The notes beneath the pieces are model-generated. The model saw only the letters and a program-made list of their open reading frames with translations. It was not told the DNA's origin and did no database searches. From assembly GCA_030605895.1 (NCBI GenBank), contig JAUWHL010000039.1, positions 1 through 7,092 on the forward strand: 7,092 nt of DNA, in the 5' to 3' direction. This stretch comes from Promethearchaeota archaeon. Its GTDB lineage: Archaea; Asgardarchaeota; Lokiarchaeia; Sigyniarchaeales; SOKP01. Positions within the stretch are counted from its first letter, which is position 1, and every line of letters starts with the position of its first letter. Position numbers and translations under genes: made by a program. Below, piece by piece: positions 1-6,511 of the stretch.

Positions 1-1325
1 ATTATGAATCTCTTGGTTTGCTCTTTATATTTTCTTATTAATCTCTTTAATCTAATTCCAGTTAGTCTGTTATAAAAGAGTATAGTAGTAAGTTTTTGAT
101 CATCATTTAATTGAAGGTCATTTAAATCTTGAGTATTTATAATGGTGTTATTTTTTGCTAGGTTTTCTTTGAGAAATCTTACAAGTTGAGGAGGAAATTG
201 TTTAGGAATAAAAATTTTTGATGATTTTAATTTTGGTAAGATACTCTGTTCATAAAGAGAATAGAGTAGTGATTCAAATGTCTTATATGCTTTTAATTCA
301 GTCATTAAATAAAATTGATATAGTTCATCATAAATCTCATGATGTTCGTTTTTAGCATCTTTTCTTTCTAAGTGATCTTCAGATAAATTGTACAGCGAAA
401 ATATTCCATTATTATTAACTAATTTCCAATTGGATTTTATTATCATAGTCCTTTTAACTGCTTGGAACATTAAATAACAATCTCCACGGATTGTTCTCTG
501 ATTATTTACATCAATATCCTTTTCAATTAACTCTTTAAAAGAAATTGAATCCCTTTCATGAGATATATTAATATTTAGATAATCCAGAATCGTCTCCATC
601 AGATCAACTAAATAAGTTCTCTTTTCTATTATCCTAGGGTGAGATGAAGTCAAACTTGTTGGTAATTTAATAAATAAAACAGGTTGCATTGAAGATTGAT
701 GGATATCATCAAAATGTAATAATTTAGTTTTCTTATATAAATTCTTATCGTAAAATCCATGATCTGAATTGATGATTATTACTGAATTTTCCCAATAGTT
801 ATTCTCTTTCAAATACTCTATTATTTTTCTTAAATATTTATCTGTTTGAGGGCCACTTGGTCTAAAAAAGGTGAATAAAAAGTTTTTTTCATCAGGCTGA
901 AATTTTTCAACTTTCTGAATAAAATATTGATATACTTCCTTAGCATCCAGCCAGTGATCTCCTTTATACATATCTGTTTCATAAAATGGATTGAGTATAT
1001 CTTTTAAAATAACAGCTTGTTCTCTACCAAAAATAATTGATTGAACTCTGTAATTCTCTTCTTTCAATGGTTCAATGAAATTCTTATATTTCAAACTGGG
1101 CAAGTTCTCAATTGAACGATAGTAATCAGGGAATATATAATAAGGAAACCTACCAGTTAAAAATGAAAAAAGCGACAAATTGGTAGAAGGAAATTGAGAA
1201 ATACAATCTTCAAAATAAAATCCTTCATTTTCATTTTTTAATTTATTATAGATTGGAAGTAAACCATGTAAATCAGACCTTTCATAATTACAAATTGAGT
1301 CAGTAAGAATCCAAAAAATATTCAT
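1..1325 (-). CDS. Sulfatase-like (alkaline phosphatase superfamily) protein with Thr at the nucleophile position; C-terminus beyond left edge
   Basis: The frame is open from ATG at 1325 through the left edge: 441 residues are visible and the end is missing. The N-terminus (MNIFWILTDS) is the first strand of the sulfatase fold, with D9 as probable metal ligand. FPSTNLSLFSFLTGRFP (45-61) aligns with the family's CxPSR...LTGR block and puts T48 where sulfatases have Cys/Ser; Thr is the nucleophile in phosphoglycerol and phosphoethanolamine transferases of this superfamily. SDHG (187-190) supplies the metal-binding Asp-His pair. Residues 297-321 (IKSNWKLV, then LYNLSEDHLER) match the usual C-terminal end of the domain. 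A basic, probably helical tail follows from about 330. There is no signal peptide or membrane segment, so a cytosolic location is inferred. It begins 34 nt after the phosphatidyltransferase stop, with GAAGG 7 nt before ATG, so co-transcription is likely. The fold is secure; substrate (phosphate, phospho-alcohol or sulfate ester) and hydrolase versus transferase activity are unknown. Confidence 0.88.
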   Translation of the reverse strand, partial: MNIFWILTDSICNYERSDLHGLLPIYNKLKNENEGFYFEDCISQFPSTNLSLFSFLTGRFPYYIFPDYYRSIENLPSLKYKNFIEPLKEENYRVQSIIFGREQAVILKDILNPFYETDMYKGDHWLDAKEVYQYFIQKVEKFQPDEKNFLFTFFRPSGPQTDKYLRKIIEYLKENNYWENSVIIINSDHGFYDKNLYKKTKLLHFDDIHQSSMQPVLFIKLPTSLTSSHPRIIEKRTYLVDLMETILDYLNINISHERDSISFKELIEKDIDVNNQRTIRGDCYLMFQAVKRTMIIKSNWKLVNNNGIFSLYNLSEDHLERKDAKNEHHEIYDELYQFYLMTELKAYKTFESLLYSLYEQSILPKLKSSKIFIPKQFPPQLVRFLKENLAKNNTIINTQDLNDLQLNDDQKLTTILFYNRLTGIRLKRLIRKYKEQTKRFI

Positions 1326-1332
1326 CAAAACG

Positions 1333-1337
1333 CCTTC
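1333..1337 (-). promoter_or_regulatory. Ribosome binding site of the sulfatase-like gene
   Basis: GAAGG on the minus strand lies 7 nt before the ATG at 1325, inside the 34-nt spacer after the phosphatidyltransferase. It supports this start and translation from a shared transcript. Confidence 0.55.
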
Positions 1338-1359
1338 GTAATTTTTTAATTCAAAATCC

Positions 1360-2178
1360 TTATGGATTTTCTAAGAATTTTTTTTCATAATGTTTTAAAG
1401 CATCTTTTTCAATACTTCTCGATTTTAAAATCATAAATGTTAAAAAAACAAAAAGTAGAAAAAGAACATAGCTAATAATCAAAAGCTCTAGTACCCAAAC
1501 CATTTCAAAATATATGTATAATAAGAATCCAATAAAAAACATTGTTGTAATCATATGTGTATGACTAAATGCATTTACAAGATTGATAGATATACTTTTA
1601 ATTCTCTTAATAAAAGATTTTTTTGAGGGTGTTTCTTCGCTTCTCTCCGTCTTAATCTCAATCTTATTTTTAATATCTCCCTTAGCAAATGCTATGATAG
1701 ATATTTTCCTAACAGTTCTTATTCCTATTAGGAAAAAAGTTGCGATGAATGCAAGAATTATATATAAGAACTCAGAATTGATTCTATAAATACTATATCC
1801 AAAAGAAAAGAAAAACCATCCTTGAAAGAATAAATGTCCGATTTCATCATAATATATACCTCGGAGAGATGTTTGTTTCTTATATCTAGCGACTTCACCA
1901 TCAACTTCATCAGATACATAATAGATATATAACAAAATAAATCCAATAATAATTAAAAGATTATTCCCTATACCTATTAAGAACAATCCTACTAGCCCAA
2001 TTAAAAGTCCTGCGATAGTAATAAAATTAGCTGTGATTGGGGTCTTTACAAGAATCCAAGTAATATATCTTGAGAAAAAAGTGTAAATCCAATGCCACCA
2101 ATCTTTCTTTTTTCTTCGCTTTTCAAGTTTTGTTCCTTGAGTAATCTGCCTAAATTCTTTAAAACTTTCTCTTGGCAT
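1360..2178 (-). CDS. CDP-alcohol phosphatidyltransferase family membrane protein, His-variant active site
   Basis: This 272-residue protein belongs to the family that transfers a phospho-alcohol from a CDP-linked donor to an acceptor alcohol at the membrane face. The signature DxxDGxxARx8GxxxDxxxD is present as D90, D93-G94, A97-R98, G107 and D111, but the last position is His115 (codon CAT at 1836-1834), not the Asp usually proposed as catalytic base. A basic N-terminus (about 17-27) and an interfacial aromatic stretch precede the typical TPITANFIT entry to the first membrane helix. About six helices follow, near 52-70, 73-88, 117-131, 137-155, 208-224 and 229-250. A charged linker (about 167-194) separates the two halves. 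The start has no Shine-Dalgarno but a TATA-like box about 30 nt upstream, suggesting a leaderless mRNA. The sulfatase-like gene follows in the same direction. The family is secure. The alcohol (inositol, glycerol or another) is unknown, and a lipid or a glycan acceptor are both possible. Confidence 0.94.
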   Translation of the reverse strand: MPRESFKEFRQITQGTKLEKRRKKKDWWHWIYTFFSRYITWILVKTPITANFITIAGLLIGLVGLFLIGIGNNLLIIIGFILLYIYYVSDEVDGEVARYKKQTSLRGIYYDEIGHLFFQGWFFFSFGYSIYRINSEFLYIILAFIATFFLIGIRTVRKISIIAFAKGDIKNKIEIKTERSEETPSKKSFIKRIKSISINLVNAFSHTHMITTMFFIGFLLYIYFEMVWVLELLIISYVLFLLFVFLTFMILKSRSIEKDALKHYEKKFLENP

Positions 2179-2256
2179 ATTGTATTAAAAAATAGTTTTT
2201 AAATGTATAAAAATTAGATAATATATAATTTTAATCAAAGAAAGGAACGAAATAAT
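2179..2256. promoter_or_regulatory. Divergent promoter region with a TATA element usable in both directions
   Basis: This 78-nt gap separates the divergent phosphatidyltransferase and methyltransferase genes. TATAAAAA at 2206-2213 reads TTTTTATA on the minus strand. An archaeal start about 26 nt from the box centre would fall near 2183 on the minus strand, a few nt before ATG 2178 (leaderless). On the plus strand it would fall near 2236, just ahead of the purine-rich ribosome site at 2241-2247. A second box, TATATAAT at 2222-2229, could instead serve the plus strand, but its start would lie past the ribosome site. No clear purine-rich BRE is seen on either side. The placement is inferred from spacing only. 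Confidence 0.45.
2241..2247 (+). promoter_or_regulatory. Shine-Dalgarno-like AAAGGAA supporting the TTG start
   Basis: AAAGGAA has its GGA core 10 nt before TTG at 2257. No ATG, GTG or TTG lies in frame between the TAG at 2215-2217 and this TTG, and the first internal ATG is codon 40. The site is the main argument for the TTG start. Confidence 0.55.
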
Positions 2257-2955
2257 TTGAGTATTTTAACTAAAATTATTAAAAAGGTTACAAAATCATA
2301 TTTATCTTATTTGAATTATATAGTTCCTTATTTTCCTATATTTATTTGGAAAAGGATCAAATTCCTTTCTGTTATGAATTATTGGAGAATTGAATATAAA
2401 TTAGGAGGAAAAGATAAGTATAACCAAGAATCATCCTTAAAAACTATTTATAAGCGATATTGTAAACATTTAAATATAGATAAAAACACTTTTAAAGATA
2501 AAATTGTTGTTGATGTAGGATGTGGACCTCGGGGTTCGCTCCATTATTTTAATGCTAGATTGAAAATAGGGGTGGATCCTTTTGCTAATTTTTATCGCAA
2601 AAAATTTAATGTGGATAAACAAGACATGATATACTTACACACTGGCGCAGAAAGTATTCCGATTAGCGATGGATTTGCTGATTTTGTTATTTCCCATAAT
2701 GCCTTAGATCATGTTGATAATTTTAATCAATCTATAAAAGAAATTCATAGAATTATTAAATCTGAAGGTATTATTATATTCCAGCTTAATTTTAATGAAA
2801 GACCTACTATAAATGAACCGATTCTATTAAATAAAAAAATTGTAAAAGAAGCAATGGAGAATCTTTTCGATTATCAAATAGAAAAAGAAGTTTTCACTCA
2901 AGATTATAAACATTTTGGCTCTTATATTTTAATTAAAGGTAAAAAAATCAATTAG
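2257..2955 (+). CDS. Class I SAM-dependent methyltransferase (Methyltransf_11-like)
   Basis: This 232-residue protein has a Rossmann-type methyltransferase domain. Motif I is VVDVGCGPRG (84-93), binding S-adenosylmethionine. The acidic end of the second strand is GVDP (105-108). GAESIPISDGFADFVISHNALDHVDN (130-155) is the typical motif II/III region, and EIHRIIKSEGIIIFQLNF (162-179) is the usual helix and strand that follow. The N-terminal 80 residues are basic and partly hydrophobic (about 20-38), which might let it sit on the membrane. The acceptor is not readable. Because it lies beside glycosyltransferase and flippase genes, methylation of a sugar or lipid-linked glycan is a reasonable inference. 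The start is TTG, supported by AAAGGAA upstream; beginning at Met40 would still keep the whole catalytic domain. A 114-nt spacer with a possible hairpin separates it from the next gene. Confidence 0.93.
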   Translation: MSILTKIIKKVTKSYLSYLNYIVPYFPIFIWKRIKFLSVMNYWRIEYKLGGKDKYNQESSLKTIYKRYCKHLNIDKNTFKDKIVVDVGCGPRGSLHYFNARLKIGVDPFANFYRKKFNVDKQDMIYLHTGAESIPISDGFADFVISHNALDHVDNFNQSIKEIHRIIKSEGIIIFQLNFNERPTINEPILLNKKIVKEAMENLFDYQIEKEVFTQDYKHFGSYILIKGKKIN

Positions 2956-3022
2956 ATTAAAAAATTACACTTATTGAAAATAAATTCTCATAAATATTAA
3001 TTAAAAGAGATTCTTAAATCAA

Positions 3023-3054
3023 TGAGTCCTACTGGCCCTCAATTTTATAATCTT
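3023..3054 (+). terminator. GC-rich hairpin followed by T-rich tract (possible terminator or leader structure)
   Basis: In an otherwise AT-rich spacer, TGAG (3023-3026) pairs with CTCA (3038-3041), and inside it CC (3028-3029) with GG (3034-3035) around a TACT loop. ATTTTATAATCTTT follows. It may end the methyltransferase transcript or be a leader or operator element of the next gene. The stem is short and interrupted, so confidence is low. Confidence 0.3.
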
Positions 3055-3055
3055 T

Positions 3056-3060
3056 AGGAA
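3056..3060 (+). promoter_or_regulatory. Ribosome binding site of the GT-C glycosyltransferase
   Basis: AGGAA lies 9 nt before ATG at 3070 and supports that start. A TATA-like TTTTATAAT (3043-3051) lies just upstream, but its predicted start point would fall at or after the ATG. The nearby AT-rich TAAATATTAA (2991-3000) or read-through from the methyltransferase are better sources of a transcript that includes this site. Confidence 0.5.
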
Positions 3061-3069
3061 AAAGAAATT

Positions 3070-4542
3070 ATGTTAATTAAAAATTATAAAATTGGGACTA
3101 TCCATATGATTTATTTATGTTATTTTATCTTACTTTCAATTGTTGTACTTTTTCCTTTAGATTTTCTTCTTGTATTGATACCTGATGATAGCTATTATTA
3201 TTTCGAAATAGCTAAAAATGTAGCATTAATTGGAGAATCCACATTCGATACAATTAATAAGACAAATGGGTTTCAACCCTTATGGTTGATTATATTAGTT
3301 CCTTTTTTCTCTTTTAAATTAGATTTAGTATTAACTCTCAGAATTATCATTCTATTTTCTGGAGTTATTTTTTTCATTACTTTAACTATCTTATATCGAT
3401 TAAGTAAATTATTATTTGATAATAAAACCGCTGAATTCAGTGTAATACTTTTTGCTTTTAATCCTTTAAATATTATTTTAAATTTAAATGGAACAGAAGC
3501 TGCTTTAAATGGTCTGATTTTATCTATTTTATTTTACTATATATTTAAGACAAATTTCGAAGATATAAATGAGCGAGATTTTCTAATAATTGGTTTTCTT
3601 CTTTCTTTATCTTTTTTGATAAGGACAGATAATATAATATTAATATCAAGTATTATTAGTTTTACAATTTTTTCTGGAATGGTTAAAGTTAAAAAAGAAA
3701 ACTTTAAGATCTTCTTATTGTTTATTGTTATTCTTTTATTTTTACCTTCAATTTACATTTCTTGGAATTTAATTAATTTTAATCACATTTTACCTATTAG
3801 CGGGGTTGCGTTTGGTATATCAATTACTTCAGTATTGATTTCTCTGATGGTGATTGTAACAATCTGCTCTAGCTTGGGGTATATATTTAGAAAACTTGAA
3901 CTTAATGAAAAATTACTTAAAATATTAATTCTATTAATTATAACCCCAATTCTATATCGCTCTTATTATTTATATCTTGAAATCAGCGGTCCTGGAAGAT
4001 TTGCTGAATGGTATTATGTCTTACCATTCATTTCTTTAACAATATTAATATCATTTGCATTAATCAATCTTTTTAGAAAAATAGCTCTCTATTCGAAATC
4101 TTCAGATATCAAAAGATATAATATTAAAATATGGGCTCTTCAAATTGCCTTTATATCTCTTCTATTTATGATTTTTGTTCCGATTACCGCAGTAAATAGA
4201 ATTGATCATGGAGCTAGATATCAAGCGTCAATATGGATAAACGAAAATACCCCTGAGGATTCTATTATTGCATCTGGTAATGCTGGTTGTTTGGGTTATT
4301 TTACAAGTCGCCCGTTAATTGAAACAGGTGGTCTTGTAAACAGTTATGAATTTTTTGAAACATATAAAGGTAATGACACCGCTTTTATAATTGAAGGAGA
4401 TTATGATTATTATGTAGATAGAAAAATGTATATTCCCCTCTCAAATGCCGAAATGGAGGATTTAGGTTTGATATTAGTTAAAGAAATTATAGAACCAAGG
4501 AAAGAGGGATGGAATATTCATATTTGGTATAACCCTATCTAA
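3070..4542 (+). CDS. GT-C fold membrane glycosyltransferase (GT39 / ArnT-like, PMT family)
   Basis: This 490-residue polytopic protein has about ten hydrophobic segments between residue 10 and 372, then a soluble C-terminal domain (about 373-490). After the first helix, the first outer loop carries the acidic pair D39-D40 in PDDSYYYFEIAKN, then STFDTINKTNGFQPLW (57-72). This is the usual place of the catalytic or metal-binding Asp in GT-C enzymes. NGTEAALNGL (140-149), FLIRTDN (182-188) and GRFAEWYYVL (309-318) are further typical family blocks. The C-terminal ASIWINENTPEDSIIAS and GYFTSRPLIETGGLVN also match what I recall of archaeal and bacterial homologues. Such enzymes move a sugar from a polyprenyl-phosphate donor to a protein, lipid or glycan on the outer side of the membrane. 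Sugar and acceptor cannot be told. It lies between a methyltransferase and a flippase gene, consistent with finishing a flipped glycan. TCTTTTTT follows the stop. Confidence 0.92.
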   Translation: MLIKNYKIGTIHMIYLCYFILLSIVVLFPLDFLLVLIPDDSYYYFEIAKNVALIGESTFDTINKTNGFQPLWLIILVPFFSFKLDLVLTLRIIILFSGVIFFITLTILYRLSKLLFDNKTAEFSVILFAFNPLNIILNLNGTEAALNGLILSILFYYIFKTNFEDINERDFLIIGFLLSLSFLIRTDNIILISSIISFTIFSGMVKVKKENFKIFLLFIVILLFLPSIYISWNLINFNHILPISGVAFGISITSVLISLMVIVTICSSLGYIFRKLELNEKLLKILILLIITPILYRSYYLYLEISGPGRFAEWYYVLPFISLTILISFALINLFRKIALYSKSSDIKRYNIKIWALQIAFISLLFMIFVPITAVNRIDHGARYQASIWINENTPEDSIIASGNAGCLGYFTSRPLIETGGLVNSYEFFETYKGNDTAFIIEGDYDYYVDRKMYIPLSNAEMEDLGLILVKEIIEPRKEGWNIHIWYNPI

Positions 4543-4550
4543 TCTTTTTT
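4543..4550 (+). terminator. T-tract directly after the GT-C gene
   Basis: TCTTTTTT begins immediately after the stop codon. Archaeal RNA polymerase can terminate at T-runs without a hairpin. In such AT-rich DNA this could be chance. Confidence 0.3.
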
Positions 4551-4585
4551 AATTAGAATTTTTAATAAAATAAAAACCATGAATC

Positions 4586-4618
4586 AAATTAGGTTCTTAA
4601 CTCAGTGTTTCCTAATTT
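4586..4618. repeat. Inverted repeat in the spacer between GT-C and flippase genes
   Basis: AAATTAGG (4586-4593) and CCTAATTT (4611-4618) are perfect complements around a 17-nt centre, which itself holds AAC (4599-4601) and GTT (4607-4609). This could fold as a hairpin in RNA or be a two-sided protein site. A second, weaker pair, TCAAAT (4621-4626) and ATTTGA (4637-4642), follows it. Its function is unknown. Confidence 0.45.
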
Positions 4619-4651
4619 CTTCAAATCATAAATTTAATTTGAGACTCACTA

Positions 4652-4660
4652 TTTTTTTTT
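4652..4660 (+). terminator. Run of nine T, possible archaeal terminator
   Basis: Nine consecutive T residues follow the two inverted repeats and precede the probable flippase promoter, as expected if the upstream transcript ends here. No experimental or stem evidence supports it beyond position. Confidence 0.3.
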
Positions 4661-4661
4661 C

Positions 4662-4682
4662 TTAATTAATTTTATTTAAAAA
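4662..4682 (+). promoter_or_regulatory. TATA-like promoter of a probably leaderless flippase mRNA
   Basis: TTAATTAATTTTATTTAAA and the bases after it end about 15 nt before the ATG at 4696. There is no Shine-Dalgarno between this element and the start. A box centred between 4667 and 4676 is 20-29 nt from the start codon, so transcription would begin at or close to the ATG. The exact box cannot be fixed in this AT-rich run. Confidence 0.4.
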
Positions 4683-4695
4683 TATTATTCTCAAC

Positions 4696-6339
4696 ATGGA
4701 AAACACTGATACTGAGAACCAAAATTCAAAGGGTAATACAGAATACAGAAATTTAGCAACAAATACATTATTCTCATTTTTATTTAATTATAGTTCTCTA
4801 TTTTTTACATTTGTATATTCATTTCTTTTAGCTCGTCTATTTGTGGATGAAATTTGGGGATATCTAATATTAGCTACTTCATATATTATGATAGTTGTAA
4901 TTATTACATCATTATTACCACCGGGGCTCAATTTTACCTTAAATTACTATATTCCAAGATATTTTGCCTTAAATGAAAAATCTAAAATAAAATCTTTAAT
5001 CCGAAACACAGTTATAATAAAATTAACATTTTTAATTCCTATTTTTATGGTCAGTGTTCTTGCATTTCTATTATTTGCTAATTTTCTTGCGAATACTTTA
5101 GTTTCTCTCTTCTTTATCTTATCTCCTTGTATTTTAGTGAACAGTTTGAATTATATTGTAGAAGCAATAAATCGTGGTTTTAATAAATTTAATTATAATT
5201 TATTGTTTTTAATAGTGAAAAATATAATTCATATTATCCCTTTAGTTCTTTTTTTTGTTTTTAGAATTGAAATTGAGATTGAAATTGCCGCATGGATAGT
5301 GTTAATTTCAAGCTTAGTTCCATTTACACTTAATTCTATTTTTGTCTTTATAATGGTTAACAGAATTAAATCAACTGGAAGCAAACCAGACTCATTTAAA
5401 GAAGATATATCTAAAACATTTAAATATGGTGGTTATATAGGCTTCAATGATCTTATTGAAAGAATTTGGAGGGAAGGCCAAAAAATAGGAATTGGTCATA
5501 TTATATCTACTGATGTTGTTACAGGATATCATATCGCACTAAATTATCAAAAATTAAATGATTATGTTATTAGCTCTTTTAATTTTCCATTATTAACGTC
5601 TTTTACAACTTTAAATACAAAAGAGAGTTATGAACAAATAGAAACGATTTATAGAATTACCTATAAAGTAACCTTATTTCTTTTGTTAATTATATCAGGT
5701 ATTCTATTTTTCAGTGTAGAATTTGTTTTGGATTTTGTATTTCTTGAAGACCGTTTAATATACTCCAATTTTCTTCGTTTAATTGTACTTGCCTCTATAT
5801 TTAAAATTCTAGCGACATTTGTACAAAGTCAATTAAATGCTCAACATAAAGTGAAATTAACCTTGTTTTTAAGAATAATTTATACCTCATTTAGCATTCC
5901 TCTATTTTTTATCGGGCTATTCTTTTTTGGAGTAGAAGGAGCAATCATCTATGGATTAATTATAGGAAATATTCTTTCAATGATTATTCAAATTTATGCT
6001 TCATACAAATTTGGGCAAATTAAATTGAGCATCAAAAAAATCGTAATTCAATATATAACATTTTTCATTCCTTTATCTATTACAATAGTTTTAAAGGAAT
6101 TAATATTCAATGCTGCGACCGAAGGTTTTATTCAATTTCTAGGGCTTTCACTCTTTAAAAATTTTGATTTCTTATCAATTTTTACATTTCTTATACTCTT
6201 TATCTTAATGAATTCTTTGTTAAGAGCAGTTACCTCTTCTGATATTTCCTACTTTCAATCTCTTTTAGATGAAAATAGATTCTTTGATAAAATTATGCTT
6301 AAAAGTTTAAACATTACTAAGAAATTCACTAGAAAATAA
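4696..6339 (+). CDS. Oligosaccharide / polysaccharide flippase (Wzx-like, MOP superfamily)
   Basis: This 547-residue polytopic protein moves a lipid-linked oligosaccharide across the cytoplasmic membrane. A hydrophilic N-terminus (1-20) leads into RNLATNTLFSFLF, the usual amphipathic entry of polysaccharide biosynthesis proteins. About 12-14 membrane helices lie between residue 22 and 510. The loop at about 240-290 (TFKYGGYIGFNDLIERIW, then GIGHIISTDVVTGYHIALNY) is the conserved start of the second half of the transporter. FVQSQLNAQHKVKLTLFLRI (375-394) and FFGVEGAIIYGLIIGNIL (409-426) are also typical. The C-terminus (511-547) is soluble and basic. The length is slightly above the 400-500 residues of bacterial Wzx and fits longer archaeal relatives. 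RIEIEIEIAAW (190-200) comes from a short hexamer repeat. It is last in the plus-strand set, with its own probable promoter; the GT-B gene beyond it is convergent. Confidence 0.94.
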   Translation: MENTDTENQNSKGNTEYRNLATNTLFSFLFNYSSLFFTFVYSFLLARLFVDEIWGYLILATSYIMIVVIITSLLPPGLNFTLNYYIPRYFALNEKSKIKSLIRNTVIIKLTFLIPIFMVSVLAFLLFANFLANTLVSLFFILSPCILVNSLNYIVEAINRGFNKFNYNLLFLIVKNIIHIIPLVLFFVFRIEIEIEIAAWIVLISSLVPFTLNSIFVFIMVNRIKSTGSKPDSFKEDISKTFKYGGYIGFNDLIERIWREGQKIGIGHIISTDVVTGYHIALNYQKLNDYVISSFNFPLLTSFTTLNTKESYEQIETIYRITYKVTLFLLLIISGILFFSVEFVLDFVFLEDRLIYSNFLRLIVLASIFKILATFVQSQLNAQHKVKLTLFLRIIYTSFSIPLFFIGLFFFGVEGAIIYGLIIGNILSMIIQIYASYKFGQIKLSIKKIVIQYITFFIPLSITIVLKELIFNAATEGFIQFLGLSLFKNFDFLSIFTFLILFILMNSLLRAVTSSDISYFQSLLDENRFFDKIMLKSLNITKKFTRK

Positions 6340-6511
6340 AAAATATCAGTAAATTAAATTTTAAAATAATATCCACCCACTACAAATTGAATTTTATTTT
6401 CTTAAAGAATTTTTAACCAATTAAATTTTTATTACAGTCCATCATCAATTTTGATTTGTCTGTGAAAATTTAGTATTTGAATTGAATGGATGATTCTGAA
6501 GATTAGAAAAC
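6340..6511. other. Convergent intergenic spacer with T-rich stretches
   Basis: This 172-nt gap lies between the ends of the flippase and GT-B genes. T-rich DNA at 6391-6400 and 6411-6414 could end the plus-strand transcript. The A-run at 6338-6343, which overlaps the flippase stop, reads as T6 on the minus strand and could end the GT-B transcript. No open frame or RNA gene was recognised in it. Confidence 0.4.

Noticed and set aside
1583..1789. Plus-strand open frame of 68 codons
   Set aside because: It lies wholly inside the phosphatidyltransferase gene on the other strand. Its hydrophobic product mirrors the AT-rich membrane-helix coding sequence, and it has no promoter or ribosome site.
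1758..1946. Minus-strand open frame of 62 codons
   Set aside because: It lies in another frame of the phosphatidyltransferase gene, over its active-site motif. It is a shadow with no family resemblance.
2222..2229. TATATAAT as the main plus-strand promoter, or as a bacterial -10 box
   Set aside because: An archaeal start from it would fall after the ribosome site at 2241-2247, and no -35-like hexamer lies at the right distance for a bacterial reading. It is kept only as an alternative.
6444..6455. Palindrome ATCAA-TT-TTGAT in the convergent spacer, considered as a terminator stem
   Set aside because: Only five pairs with a 2-nt loop and no following T-run. This is expected by chance in such AT-rich DNA.
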